Assembly (NCBI GenBank): GCA_964436305.1
Contig: CAYTCI010000035.1
Coordinates: 1 to 38,159, forward strand
DNA: 38,159 nucleotides
Origin: JAKPUX01 sp964436305
GTDB lineage: Bacteria; Zhuqueibacterota; Zhuqueibacteria; Residuimicrobiales; Residuimicrobiaceae
Reading direction: 5' to 3'
In this document: positions 24,539-33,084 of the stretch, piece after piece
Numbering within the stretch: position 1 is the stretch's first letter
Layout of the letters: each line of letters opens with the position of its first letter
The notes under the pieces: model-generated
Databases searched by the model: none
The model's input: only the letters and a program-made list of their open reading frames with translations
What the model was told of the DNA's origin: nothing
Translations under genes and position numbers: made by a program

Positions 24539-26440
24539 ATGGCTCTCTATTTCCGCATCTTGCGTTACCTCAAACCCTACTGGAAGAGTCTGCTGGGCTC
24601 GCTGGTATGTATTCTTTTCTTCACCCTTTTCAGCAGCGCCTCGCTGGTCTCGATCATCCCCTTTCTGGGCACGATCTTCGATTCGCCGCAGATCGGGCTG
24701 ACGGCGGCGCCGGCGCAGGTTCCGGCGGCCGGGGCAGAGATCGCCGGAACGGTCCCGGCGGGCACGGCGGCTCAGGGCCTGACAGCCTCCGTGCGCCAGA
24801 CGCTGACGCGCTACCGGGATCAGGCGATGGCCTTTCTCACCGGCGGGAGCCGGCGCGACGCCCTCCGGCGCCTCTGCCTCTTTATCATCCTGATGATCCT
24901 GCTCAAGGGATTCTTCGACTACTTCCAGTCCTATCTCATGGCCGGAGTCGAGCAGGGGGTCATCCGCGACATCCGCAACGACCTCTACCGGCAGATCAAC
25001 CAGCTTTCGCTCGACTACTTCACCCAGACGCGCACCGGCCAGATCATCTCCCGCATCACCAACGATGTCACCCTGGTCAACAGCGGGGTCTCGGCCAGCT
25101 TCGTCACCCTGATCAAGAATCCCCTGTTGATCCTCACCTATCTGGGCATCGCGATCTATCTGAGCTGGTCGCTGACCCTAGTCGCCCTGGTGGTGGCGCC
25201 CTTCACCATGGGGATTGTCGGCTGGATCGGCCTCAAGCTGAAGCGGGAGAGCACGATCTCACAGGAACGCATGGCCAATCTCACCTCGGTCCTGCAGGAG
25301 ACGGTGGCCGGCCAGCGGGTGGTCAAGGCCTTTGCGATGGAGGCCTTCGAGATCAAGAAATTCGCCGCCGAGGCGCATCGCTATTACGAGACCCTGCTGC
25401 GCATCACCCGCACCCGCAATCTCGCCTCGCCCTTGACCGAATTTCTCGGCACCCTGATCGCGGTGGGCATCCTCTGGTTTGGCGGGCAGCAGGTGCTGGC
25501 CGGCAAGATGCTCTCGCCGCAGGAGTTCATGGGCTTTCTCGTCATTGTCTTTTCGCTGATGCAGCCGGTGAAAGAGCTTTCGACGGTGCACAACCGCCTG
25601 CAGGAGGCGATGGCGGCGGCGGAGCGCATCTTTGCGGTGCTCGATCTCCAGCCCGCCGTGCAGAGTCTGCCTGAGGCGGTCGAGGTGACGGAGTTCCGCG
25701 AGACGATCGAACTCCACGATGTGAGCTTTTCGTATGGTCGCGGGGAGGAGGTGCTGCGCGGTCTTTCGCTGACGGTGCGCAAGGGGGAGATCCTCGCCAT
25801 TGTCGGACCGAGCGGGGCGGGCAAATCGACCCTGGTCGACCTGATTCCGCGCTTCTACGATCCCACCAGCGGAGCGATCCTGCTTGATGGCGTCGATCTG
25901 CGCGCGATCGAGGTATCGCATCTGCGCCGGCTGATGGGCATCGTCACCCAGGAGACCATCCTGTTCAACGACACGGTCCGCAACAACATCGCCTATGGCC
26001 TGACCGGCAAACCGCTGGAGGAGATCATCGAGGCGGCGCGGATCGCCAACGCCCATGATAACATCATGCAGCTGCCCGGCGGCTATGATACGGGCATCGG
26101 CGAGCGCGGTATTGCCCTCTCGGGTGGTCAGCGGCAGCGGCTGGCCATCGCCCGGGCCGTCCTCAAGAACCCGCCGATCCTCATCCTCGATGAGGCCACC
26201 TCGGCGCTGGATACCGAGTCGGAGGTGCTGGTGCAGCAAGCCATCGAGCGGCTGATGCGCAACCGCACCTCCTTTGTCATCGCCCATCGCCTGTCCACGG
26301 TCCTGAATGCCAACCGCATCATCGTGCTCGAGCAGGGAAGGATCGTACAGGCGGGCATCCATGCCGATCTGGTGGGGCAGCCCGGCCTCTATCAAAAGCT
26401 CTATTCCATGCAGTTTCGCGCTGCGGAGGTTCCCGCATGA
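24539..26440 (+). CDS. ABC exporter, MsbA-like (lipid A/lipid flippase type)
   Basis: A 633-residue half-transporter with the membrane and ATPase domains fused, acting in the inner membrane. Six helices span about 15-330 and the nucleotide-binding domain 360-600. Motifs present: Walker A GPSGAGKST (near 423-431), Q-loop in VTQETILFND, signature LSGGQRQRLAIARA, Walker B ILILDEATSALDT and the switch His in IAHRLSTV. A poorly conserved Ala/Gly/Pro-rich loop of about 60 residues sits between helices 1 and 2 (about 55-115). The next gene, overlapping by four bases, is an O-antigen ligase, which supports a lipid A-core or other envelope-lipid flippase. ABC exporters are hard to separate by sequence, so the substrate is inferred from context. 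Confidence 0.9.
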   Translation: MALYFRILRYLKPYWKSLLGSLVCILFFTLFSSASLVSIIPFLGTIFDSPQIGLTAAPAQVPAAGAEIAGTVPAGTAAQGLTASVRQTLTRYRDQAMAFLTGGSRRDALRRLCLFIILMILLKGFFDYFQSYLMAGVEQGVIRDIRNDLYRQINQLSLDYFTQTRTGQIISRITNDVTLVNSGVSASFVTLIKNPLLILTYLGIAIYLSWSLTLVALVVAPFTMGIVGWIGLKLKRESTISQERMANLTSVLQETVAGQRVVKAFAMEAFEIKKFAAEAHRYYETLLRITRTRNLASPLTEFLGTLIAVGILWFGGQQVLAGKMLSPQEFMGFLVIVFSLMQPVKELSTVHNRLQEAMAAAERIFAVLDLQPAVQSLPEAVEVTEFRETIELHDVSFSYGRGEEVLRGLSLTVRKGEILAIVGPSGAGKSTLVDLIPRFYDPTSGAILLDGVDLRAIEVSHLRRLMGIVTQETILFNDTVRNNIAYGLTGKPLEEIIEAARIANAHDNIMQLPGGYDTGIGERGIALSGGQRQRLAIARAVLKNPPILILDEATSALDTESEVLVQQAIERLMRNRTSFVIAHRLSTVLNANRIIVLEQGRIVQAGIHADLVGQPGLYQKLYSMQFRAAEVPA

Positions 26441-27597
26441 TGATACCCCGTCCCGACGATGCCGTGCTCGCCAGGATCACCCGCTGGAGTCTTTATCTCT
26501 TTGCGGCGGCCATGCCCTTCGCCATTGCCCTCACCCAGCTCGCGGTCGGGGTGGCCGCGATCGCCTGGCTGCTGCGGCTTGGCTATACCCGCAGCGTTCG
26601 CTGGCCGCGCCTCGGGGTTGAATGGGGCTTTTGGGCCTTCATTGCCGCCGAGCTGCTCGCCTGTCTCTTCTCCACCAATCTGGGGCAGAATCTGATCTAT
26701 CTGAAGCGGCTGCTGCTCATCCCGATCGTCTATATCGTCGCCGCCAACAGCGGGGATGAGAAGGAGCTGCGGCGTCTCGGACTGATCTTCACCGGTTCTA
26801 TCGCCCTCTACTCCGCCTGGGGGATCGGCTCCTTCCTGGTCCACCCCGCCTTGCGGGTCCGGCACATCCAGAACTCGATGACCGCGGGCGGGATCACCAT
26901 GGTGGGGGCGGTCATGGCCATGGTCCTGGCCCTGCGGCTGCAGAACGGCTGGGAGCGCCTGCTGATGGTGGTCGCTGCGCTGCTCTCGCTGGGCTGCCTG
27001 CTGTTGACCTCGACCCGGGGATCCTGGCTCGGCTTTTTCGCCGCCGCCCTGGTCGTGCTGCTCCTGCAGCAGCGCCGGCTGCTGCTGATTCTGCCGGTCG
27101 TCGCCCTCGCCTTCTACCTGCTCTCGCCCGCCGGCTTCTCCCAGCGCATGCGCCATATCTTTGACCCGACATGGGGGACCAACGCCAAGCGGGTGCACTG
27201 GTGGTCGGTCGGCTGGGAGATCTTCAAGGACCACCCGGTGGTGGGGATCGGCGATGTCGGCACCACGCCGATGTATACACGCTACGCCCCGCCCGGCGAG
27301 AAGGAACGGATCGGCCATTTCCACAGCAACTATGTCCATATCGCAGTGACCCTGGGCGCGGTCGGTCTGGCGGCGTACCTCTTTATGATGGGCTCGGTTC
27401 TGGTGCGGCTGGCCCAACGGCTCAAGGCCTTTGGGCGCGGTCATGGCTGGAGCAGCGCCTGGGCCCTGGCGGCCCTGGCGGTTTTCATCGCCTTTCATAT
27501 CAACGGTTTTTTTGAGTGGAATTTCGGCGACCAGGAGATCATCACCATGGTCTGGTTCGCCGCTGGAGTGGGGCTTGGATTGAAACAGGATGGCTGA
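26437..27597 (+). CDS. O-antigen ligase family protein (WaaL/Wzy_C)
   Basis: A 386-residue inner-membrane protein with about ten to twelve hydrophobic helices. It carries features of the Wzy_C/WaaL family: LLTSTRGSW with an essential-type Arg194, and a large periplasmic loop (about 232-300) with HFHSNYVHIAVTLG before the last helices. These enzymes join undecaprenyl-linked O-antigen to lipid A-core or a similar polymer to its acceptor at the periplasmic face. The start overlaps the ABC exporter stop (ATGA) and its end overlaps the next gene by eight bases. Ligase and polymerase members share this fold; the exporter partner favours ligase. Confidence 0.86.
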   Translation: MMIPRPDDAVLARITRWSLYLFAAAMPFAIALTQLAVGVAAIAWLLRLGYTRSVRWPRLGVEWGFWAFIAAELLACLFSTNLGQNLIYLKRLLLIPIVYIVAANSGDEKELRRLGLIFTGSIALYSAWGIGSFLVHPALRVRHIQNSMTAGGITMVGAVMAMVLALRLQNGWERLLMVVAALLSLGCLLLTSTRGSWLGFFAAALVVLLLQQRRLLLILPVVALAFYLLSPAGFSQRMRHIFDPTWGTNAKRVHWWSVGWEIFKDHPVVGIGDVGTTPMYTRYAPPGEKERIGHFHSNYVHIAVTLGAVGLAAYLFMMGSVLVRLAQRLKAFGRGHGWSSAWALAALAVFIAFHINGFFEWNFGDQEIITMVWFAAGVGLGLKQDG

Positions 27598-28897
27598 TCC
27601 CGCCGCCATGCATACCCGGCAAAGCGAACATGAGCGGCTGAAAATGCTGCTCAAGGTGGCCGGTTCGATCTCGCAGGAGATGCAGCTGGACAAACTGCTG
27701 CGCCTGATCATGGATGAGGTCAAGCAGGTGCTGCAGTGCGACCGCTGCACCGTTTTTGTTCTTGACCGCGAGCGGGATGAACTCTGGTCGCGCGTGGCCC
27801 ACGGGGAGGCGGAAATCCGTTTTCCCGCGCATCTCGGGATCGCCGGGGCGGTGGTCAAGACCGGCGAGGTCATCAATATTCCCGATGCCTATGCCGACCA
27901 GCGCTTCAATGCCAATATCGACCGGCAGACGGGCTACCATACCCGCAATCTGCTTTCGGCGCCGATGCGCAACCGTCCGGGCGAGATCATCGGCGTCTTC
28001 CAGACCCTCAACAAGCTGGGCGGGCCCTTCACCGGGGACGACGAGGAGATCCTCAACGCCATTTCGGTGCTGGCGGCGACACAGATCGAGAACGCCCAGC
28101 TCTATGAAGAGCAAAAAAAGACCTTTGACAGTCTGGTGGAGACCCTGGCCAGCACCATCGATGCCCGCGATCCCCTGACCGCCGGCCACTCACAGCGGAT
28201 CGCCCTTTATGCCGATGAGATCGCCCGGGTGCAGCAGCTGCCGGCCCAGGAGCGCGAGGTGCTGCGCATCTCGGCCCTGCTGCATGATTATGGCAAGATC
28301 GCCGTGCGCGAGGCGGTGCTGACCAAGAACGACCGGCTCACGGCGGAGGAGTACAGCCATATCCGCAACCATGCGGCCTTTACCCGCTCCATCCTCGAAA
28401 AGATCCATTTCAGCCGCGAGCTCAAGCAGGTGCCGCTGATCGCGGCCTCGCATCATGAACGCCTCGATGGCAGCGGTTATCCCGCGGGATTGCGCGCGGA
28501 TGAAATCCCGGCCTTGAGCAAGATCCTGGCGGTGGCGGATGTCTTTGACGCCCTCACCTCCCGGCGGCACTACCGCACACGGATGGACTTTGCCGAGGTC
28601 ATCCAGCTGCTCCTTGACGGCGCCGGCACCCAGTTTGACGCGGCGGTCGTCGAGGCCTTCCGGCGGATCCGGCTGGACCGTCTGGTGCGCATTCTCGAGC
28701 CCGATACGGCAGAGCAGCTCGCGGCCGGCGATCGGTCTTTTCTCGGCGGATTCGACAGCCGTGATCTCATTGAGGCGTCCCAGGCTGATCCGGGCGATGC
28801 CACCGGTCGGCGCCTGAAGGCGCTCTTTCAGGCCTGTTATCAGCATCACGATCTCCAACGCAGCGAACCCACACAGATGCCACGGAAAGGAGAATGA
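27590..28897 (+). CDS. GAF domain plus HD-GYP c-di-GMP phosphodiesterase
   Basis: A 435-residue cytosolic signalling protein. A GAF sensor domain covers about 14-170 (SISQEMQLDKLLRLIM, IPDAYADQRF, GVFQTLNK) and an HD-GYP domain about 178-350. The catalytic motifs are intact: HDYGK (232-236), HHERLDGSGYP (288-298) and a later DVFDALTSRRHYR. HD-GYP enzymes degrade c-di-GMP; the GAF ligand is unknown. About 85 residues follow without a recognised domain. The start overlaps the O-antigen ligase gene by eight bases; an ATG at 27608 is an alternative. Co-translation with envelope polysaccharide genes suggests that it links second-messenger state to the cell surface. Confidence 0.92.
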   Translation: MADPAAMHTRQSEHERLKMLLKVAGSISQEMQLDKLLRLIMDEVKQVLQCDRCTVFVLDRERDELWSRVAHGEAEIRFPAHLGIAGAVVKTGEVINIPDAYADQRFNANIDRQTGYHTRNLLSAPMRNRPGEIIGVFQTLNKLGGPFTGDDEEILNAISVLAATQIENAQLYEEQKKTFDSLVETLASTIDARDPLTAGHSQRIALYADEIARVQQLPAQEREVLRISALLHDYGKIAVREAVLTKNDRLTAEEYSHIRNHAAFTRSILEKIHFSRELKQVPLIAASHHERLDGSGYPAGLRADEIPALSKILAVADVFDALTSRRHYRTRMDFAEVIQLLLDGAGTQFDAAVVEAFRRIRLDRLVRILEPDTAEQLAAGDRSFLGGFDSRDLIEASQADPGDATGRRLKALFQACYQHHDLQRSEPTQMPRKGE

Positions 28898-28898
28898 A

Positions 28899-29291
28899 AT
28901 GCGCAAGGTCATCGAAACCGAGGGGGCGCCCAAAGCGATCGGCCCCTACAGCCAGGGTGTGATCGTCAACGGTTTGCTCTTCACCGCCGGTCAACTGGGA
29001 CTGGATCCGCTCACCGGCATCATGGTCGAAGGCGGCGTCAAGGCGCAGGCCCTTCAGGCGATGCAGAATCTGCAGGCGATCATTGAGGAGGCGGGCTCGA
29101 CGATGGCGCTGGTCGTCAAGACGACGATCTACTTGCAGGATATCAATGATTTTTCAACAGTCAATGCGATCTATGCCGGTTTCTTCCCGGAAAATCCGCC
29201 GGCGCGATCGACGATTCAGGTCGCCCGGCTGCCCAAGAATGGCTATGTCGAGATCGAGGCGGTCGCCCTCGTGCCGGGTGCGAAAGGGTAG
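28899..29291 (+). CDS. ridA: RidA family enamine/imine deaminase
   Basis: A 130-residue trimeric cytosolic protein that hydrolyses reactive 2-aminoacrylate-type enamines/imines formed by PLP enzymes. Conserved family positions are present: AIGPYSQGV, FTAGQLGLDP, the key Arg103 in PARSTIQVARLP, and Glu120 in VEIEAVAL. Length is exactly typical. AAAGGAGAA directly precedes the start, which lies one base after the HD-GYP stop. It is followed after one base by the DUF5683 protein gene, so all three are probably on one transcript. Confidence 0.94.
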   Translation: MRKVIETEGAPKAIGPYSQGVIVNGLLFTAGQLGLDPLTGIMVEGGVKAQALQAMQNLQAIIEEAGSTMALVVKTTIYLQDINDFSTVNAIYAGFFPENPPARSTIQVARLPKNGYVEIEAVALVPGAKG

Positions 29292-29292
29292 C

Positions 29293-29847
29293 ATGTCCAT
29301 GCGCAAGCGGCTCTTTCTCTACGCGGCCGGCGTGATCCTGGTGGCGGCGGCCGGCGGGGGAGCAGCCTTCGCCCAGGTGCCCGCTGTCGCCGCGGATACC
29401 CTGACGCTCGGCCGCAAGGCCGCGGCGGCGGACACCCTGGTCACCGCCCGGCGCCCGGCCACCGCTGTGGACTCGCTCGCCGCCGCACAAAAGAGCAAAA
29501 ATCCGACCGGCGCCATGCTCCGCTCGATGGCGGTGCCGGGCTGGGGGCAGTGGTACAATGAGAAGCGCTTCAAGGCGGTGGTGGTCATGGGGGGCGAGAT
29601 GGGGCTGGTCATCGACGCCATCGTGCAAAACCAGCTGGCTGCGCGCTCCGAGCAGCTCTACCAGCGGGAATACTATCGCAACAACCGCAGCCTGGCGATC
29701 TGGTGGCTCGGCGCGGTCATCCTGTACAGCATGGCCGACGCCTACGTCGATGCCCACCTCTTCGGTTTTGATGAGCGGCCGGAGCTGACCCTCGGGCCCG
29801 CCGGCCCGGGCCGCGAGGTGGCCTTGCAACTGGCCGTCCATTTCTGA
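29293..29847 (+). CDS. DUF5683 family membrane protein
   Basis: A 184-residue envelope protein. A signal peptide (about 1-29, ending AAFAQ) is followed by an Ala/Thr/Asp-rich low-complexity part with repeated ADTL, then a DUF5683-like module: LRSMAVPGWGQWYNEKR followed by a hydrophobic helix and a second one near 138-155 (SLAIWWLGAVILYSMADAYVDAHL). The PGxGQ-x-YN motif is shared with many small FCB-group membrane proteins of unknown function. An AAGGG precedes the ATG; a second ATG six bases later is possible. It is separated from ridA by a single base. Confidence 0.8.
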   Translation: MSMRKRLFLYAAGVILVAAAGGGAAFAQVPAVAADTLTLGRKAAAADTLVTARRPATAVDSLAAAQKSKNPTGAMLRSMAVPGWGQWYNEKRFKAVVVMGGEMGLVIDAIVQNQLAARSEQLYQREYYRNNRSLAIWWLGAVILYSMADAYVDAHLFGFDERPELTLGPAGPGREVALQLAVHF

Positions 29848-29889
29848 TCCGCCCGTTTCGGCATCCCCGCCCGCACTCCGAGGCGTCTC

Positions 29890-29918
29890 TTGCAATCGCC
29901 GCAGAATATCCGTATATT
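29890..29918 (+). promoter_or_regulatory. Candidate sigma-70-type promoter ahead of the DUF2279-like gene and purF
   Basis: TTGCAA at 29890-29895 and TATATT at 29913-29918 are 17 bases apart (four of six and five of six matches). It lies in the 104-base gap after the DUF5683 gene, about 35 bases before the next ATG. It could serve the whole downstream run through purF and the lipid cassette, since later gaps are tiny or absent. Confidence 0.55.
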
Positions 29919-29951
29919 ATGACCATCTGACCAGGCAGAAGGATGGAAGGG

Positions 29952-30482
29952 ATGGATAGCCTGACAAACCCCATTACCCGGATCAGCATGCGGCCGGTGG
30001 CTAGGCGCGTGCCACTCTGTGGTCGCGCCTGGATGGTGCTCTGGCTGTTTTGGGCTTTGCTCGCCGGCCATGCCCGGGCGCAGGCGCCGGCGCCGCCGGC
30101 CGGTGTCAGCGGACCGGCAAGGCCGTACCCGGGCCTCTGGTCTAGGAGTATGGACCGGCCGGAGTGGGCCACGGCAGCCGATCCCGGCAAGGCGGTGCGG
30201 CGTGCATCCCGGCGCGACCCCTGGTTCGGCAAGGACAAGGCCGATCACCTGGTGGTCAGCGGCGTTCTCGTGGGCCTGGCCTATTATGCCGCACGCCGCA
30301 AGCTGGACCTTTCCGATCCCCGCAGCCGGAACCTCGCTGCAGGATTCAGTCTCTCGCTGGGGCTGATGAAGGAGGTGCGCGATCAGCACCGTCCGGGCAA
30401 TTTTTTCAGCCTCAAGGATCTTGCCGCCGACGGGCTCGGTCTGGCACTCGGCTATCTCCTCTGTTCGGCCGGAGCGCATTGA
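29952..30482 (+). CDS. YfiM/DUF2279-like envelope protein
   Basis: A 176-residue protein with an N-terminal signal or anchor (about 22-45, WMVLWLFWALLAGHARAQA), a Pro/Ala-rich linker, and a compact C-terminal domain with the pattern DKADHLVVSGVL (Asp98, His99), LMKEVRDQ (Lys140-Glu141) and FSLKDLAADGLG (Asp156, Asp160). This matches the YfiM/DUF2279 group, whose role is unknown. The ATG at 29952 is preferred because AGAAGG lies nine bases before it; the ATG nine bases earlier directly abuts that site. It is 18 bases upstream of purF. Confidence 0.75.
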   Translation: MDSLTNPITRISMRPVARRVPLCGRAWMVLWLFWALLAGHARAQAPAPPAGVSGPARPYPGLWSRSMDRPEWATAADPGKAVRRASRRDPWFGKDKADHLVVSGVLVGLAYYAARRKLDLSDPRSRNLAAGFSLSLGLMKEVRDQHRPGNFFSLKDLAADGLGLALGYLLCSAGAH

Positions 30483-30500
30483 TTTTGCCAAAGGAGTGAT

Positions 30501-31913
30501 GTGAGTAAAGCATGTACGATCGACAAGGCCCGGTGCAACTGCGCTGTGGTCGGTGTCTCGGGGGCAGCGGAGGCCTCGCGTCTGGCCTACCTGGCACTCT
30601 ACGCCCAGCAGCATCGGGGCCAGGAGAGCAGCGGCATCGTCGCCAGCGACGGCAAGCGTGTCAGCCGCCATGTCGGTCGCGGTCTGGTCGCTGACGTCTT
30701 TAGTGATCCCGCCCTCTTTTATCAGCTCAGCGGCCATCTCGCCATCGGCCACAATCGCTATTCCACCACCGGCTCTTCCCATCTGATCAATGCCCAACCG
30801 CTGCTGGCCAATTTCCGCGAAGGCCCCTTCGCCATCAGCCACAATGGCAATTTCACCAACTCGGCCGTGCTGCGCCGGCAGCTCGAGGAACAGGGATCGC
30901 TCTTCCAGACCAGCACCGATACCGAGGTCGTGCCGCACCTGATCGCCCGCTCCCGCGAACATACCCTGCCGGAGCGCATCGCCGACGCCCTCCGCCAACT
31001 GCTGGGCGCCTACTCGCTGGTGATGATGTGCAACGACCGGATCTATGCCGCGCGCGATCCGCACGGCTTCCGCCCGCTCTGCCTCGGCAAGAAGGATGGC
31101 GTCTGGTTCGTCGTCTCGGAAACCTGCGCCCTCGATCTGCTGCGTGCCGAGACCGTGCGCGATATCGAACCGGGCGAATTGATCGAAATTCATGAAGGCC
31201 GGGTCACCTCCTTTCGCTTCGCTCCGCCCGCGCCCCGGCATGCCTGCATCTTCGAGTTTGTCTATTTCGCCCGCCCCGACAGCCGCATTTACGATGAGAA
31301 TGTCGACCGCGTCCGCCGCAAGCTGGGCAAGAATCTCGCCCTGGAAAGCCCGGCCGAGGCCGATATCGTCATCTCGGTACCCGACTCGAGCAACACCGCG
31401 GCGGTCGGTTACTCGCGCCGCACCGGGATCAAATTCGAACTCGGTCTCATCCGCAACCACTACGTCGGACGGACCTTCATCCATCCCCAGCAGGATATGC
31501 GCGATTTCAGCGTCCGGGTCAAGTTCAATACTGTCAAGGGTGTGCTCCAGGGCCGGCGGGTTGTGGTGGTCGAGGATTCGATCGTCCGCGGCACCACCCT
31601 GCGCCAGCTGGTTTCCCTGATTCGCCAGGCCGGCGCCCGCGAGATACACGTCCGCGTCAGCGCACCTCCGATCCTTTCGCCCTGCTATTATGGTATGGAT
31701 TTTCCCAGCAAGACAGAGCTGATCGCCAACAACAACAGCCTCGAGGAGATCCGGGAGTACATCCAGGCGGACAGTCTGGCCTATCTCTCGCTCGAAGGCC
31801 TGCTGGCATCGGTTTCACACGAGGCGGGGGGCTACTGCACCGCCTGTTTTACCGGTGACTATCCCGTTCCGGTTGAGGAAGCGTACAACAAACTCGTGCA
31901 CGAAAAGGATTGA
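30501..31913 (+). CDS. purF: Amidophosphoribosyltransferase
   Basis: A 470-residue enzyme making 5-phosphoribosylamine from PRPP and glutamine, the first committed step of purine synthesis. The N-terminal glutaminase domain begins with a ~13-residue propeptide and a likely nucleophile Cys14 (RCNCAVVGV), then HRGQESSGI, GHNRYST and SHNGNF. The PRPP site is VVVVEDSIVRGTT near 354-366. Cysteines in HACIFEF, LSPCYYG and YCTACF match the pattern that binds a [4Fe-4S] cluster in the Bacillus-type enzyme. Translation starts at GTG with AAAGGAG upstream. It is followed without a gap by the UbiA-family gene. The residue after the nucleophile is Ala rather than the usual Gly. Confidence 0.95.
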   Translation: MSKACTIDKARCNCAVVGVSGAAEASRLAYLALYAQQHRGQESSGIVASDGKRVSRHVGRGLVADVFSDPALFYQLSGHLAIGHNRYSTTGSSHLINAQPLLANFREGPFAISHNGNFTNSAVLRRQLEEQGSLFQTSTDTEVVPHLIARSREHTLPERIADALRQLLGAYSLVMMCNDRIYAARDPHGFRPLCLGKKDGVWFVVSETCALDLLRAETVRDIEPGELIEIHEGRVTSFRFAPPAPRHACIFEFVYFARPDSRIYDENVDRVRRKLGKNLALESPAEADIVISVPDSSNTAAVGYSRRTGIKFELGLIRNHYVGRTFIHPQQDMRDFSVRVKFNTVKGVLQGRRVVVVEDSIVRGTTLRQLVSLIRQAGAREIHVRVSAPPILSPCYYGMDFPSKTELIANNNSLEEIREYIQADSLAYLSLEGLLASVSHEAGGYCTACFTGDYPVPVEEAYNKLVHEKD

Positions 31914-31927
31914 AACGGGCGGGAGGC

Positions 31928-32899
31928 ATGGAGGATTCTGCAGCGCACCGGCAGGGGCTGCTTTCACGACTGGACTATTTTTTTGTGTTGCGACCGACCC
32001 TCTTCTTTCCGGTCTGGACCGTGGCCCTCGCCGGCTTTTGGAGCCATGAACGCATCGCCGCCGGGAGACCCTGGTATGACGGCCTCTGGCCGCTGCAGGG
32101 GATGGCGGCGGCGCATGGGCTGGCACTGCTGCTGCTGACCCTGCTGATGGGAGCGGCCTTTCTCCTCAATCAGCTCACGGATGTCGAAAGCGATCGCTTC
32201 AACCACAAGCTTTTTCTGGTGGCCAGCGGTGCGGTTCCGGAGCGGCACGCACGGATCGAGACGCTGTTCCTCCTCGTGATCAGCCTCAGCGGTCTGGCCG
32301 GCCTGAATCCGGCGCTGGCGGTGTGCGCTCTCCTGATCTTTGCGGTGACCGGCTGGGCCTACAGCTGTGCGCCCTTTTGGTGCAAGGACCGCCCCTGGGC
32401 GGGCCTGTGGGCCAATCTGACCGGGTCGGGTTTGATCTTCCTCTTCGGCTGGTTGATGGCCGGTCCGCTTTCGTGGTCGGTGCTGCGCGGCATGCCGTAT
32501 CTGCTGGGTATCGGCGCGGTCTATCTGCTCACCACCATCCCGGACCGGCCGGGGGATGCCGCGGCGCACAAGATCACCCTCGCGGTGCGCTGGGGGGAAG
32601 CCAGGGTTTATGCTGCGGCGATGAGTTGTTCCACCCTGGCGGTGGTCTCGGCCCTGCTGGCGCGGGAGGGTGTGGCCCTGGCGGCCACGCTGGCCGTCTG
32701 GCCCTTTTTCATCCAGACCTGGCGCCGGGCGACGGTCGAATCGGCCTTGCATACCAACAAAATGGCGACGCTGGCGCTCTCCCTGCTCATCTGCTGGCGC
32801 GCGCCGCTCTATCTGTTCCTGCTCGCAGCGCTCTTTTTTTTCAGCAAGTGGTATTATAAACAACGGTTCAATGTCCATTACCCAAGCCTGCTAACATGA
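31928..32899 (+). CDS. UbiA superfamily prenyltransferase
   Basis: A 323-residue inner-membrane enzyme with about nine hydrophobic helices. Both aspartate-rich motifs of the family are seen: NQLTDVESD (Asn81, Asp85, Asp89) and IPDRPGD (Asp206, Asp210), which bind the magnesium-diphosphate of a prenyl donor. UbiA members prenylate quinone rings, chlorophyllide, heme or, in archaea, geranylgeranylglyceryl phosphate. The downstream ferredoxin, geranylgeranyl-reductase-like and CDP-alcohol transferase genes point to isoprenoid lipid formation, but that is context only. The start is uncertain: ATG 31928 has GGGAGG only one base upstream, while TTG at 31910 overlaps the purF stop (TTGA) in the style of other junctions here. 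Its stop overlaps the ferredoxin start by four bases. Confidence 0.86.
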   Translation: MEDSAAHRQGLLSRLDYFFVLRPTLFFPVWTVALAGFWSHERIAAGRPWYDGLWPLQGMAAAHGLALLLLTLLMGAAFLLNQLTDVESDRFNHKLFLVASGAVPERHARIETLFLLVISLSGLAGLNPALAVCALLIFAVTGWAYSCAPFWCKDRPWAGLWANLTGSGLIFLFGWLMAGPLSWSVLRGMPYLLGIGAVYLLTTIPDRPGDAAAHKITLAVRWGEARVYAAAMSCSTLAVVSALLAREGVALAATLAVWPFFIQTWRRATVESALHTNKMATLALSLLICWRAPLYLFLLAALFFFSKWYYKQRFNVHYPSLLT

Positions 32900-33084
32900 C
32901 GGAAAAGCTCATCCATTATCAGAACCGCTGTGACTTTTGCGGCGTTTGTGTCGCCGTTTGCCCGCAAGATGCCATCGATCTGGCGGAGGCGAGCCTGACG
33001 GTGCTGGCGGAGCGCTGCACCCTGTGCGGATTGTGCGTCCAGGCCTGTCCGGTGCGCGCCCTGGAGGTACAGGATGCGGGATGA
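32896..33084 (+). CDS. 2[4Fe-4S] ferredoxin
   Basis: A 62-residue electron carrier with two classical cluster motifs: Cys12, 15, 18, 22 (CDFCGVCVAVCP) and Cys41, 44, 47, 51 (CTLCGLCVQACP). This is the size of a clostridial/archaeal-type low-potential ferredoxin. It overlaps the prenyltransferase gene by four bases (ATGA) and the flavoprotein gene by 11 bases, so it is made together with both. Placed directly before a geranylgeranyl-reductase-like protein, it is the obvious candidate electron donor for it; archaeal reductases of this family are known to use ferredoxin. Confidence 0.94.
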   Translation: MTEKLIHYQNRCDFCGVCVAVCPQDAIDLAEASLTVLAERCTLCGLCVQACPVRALEVQDAG

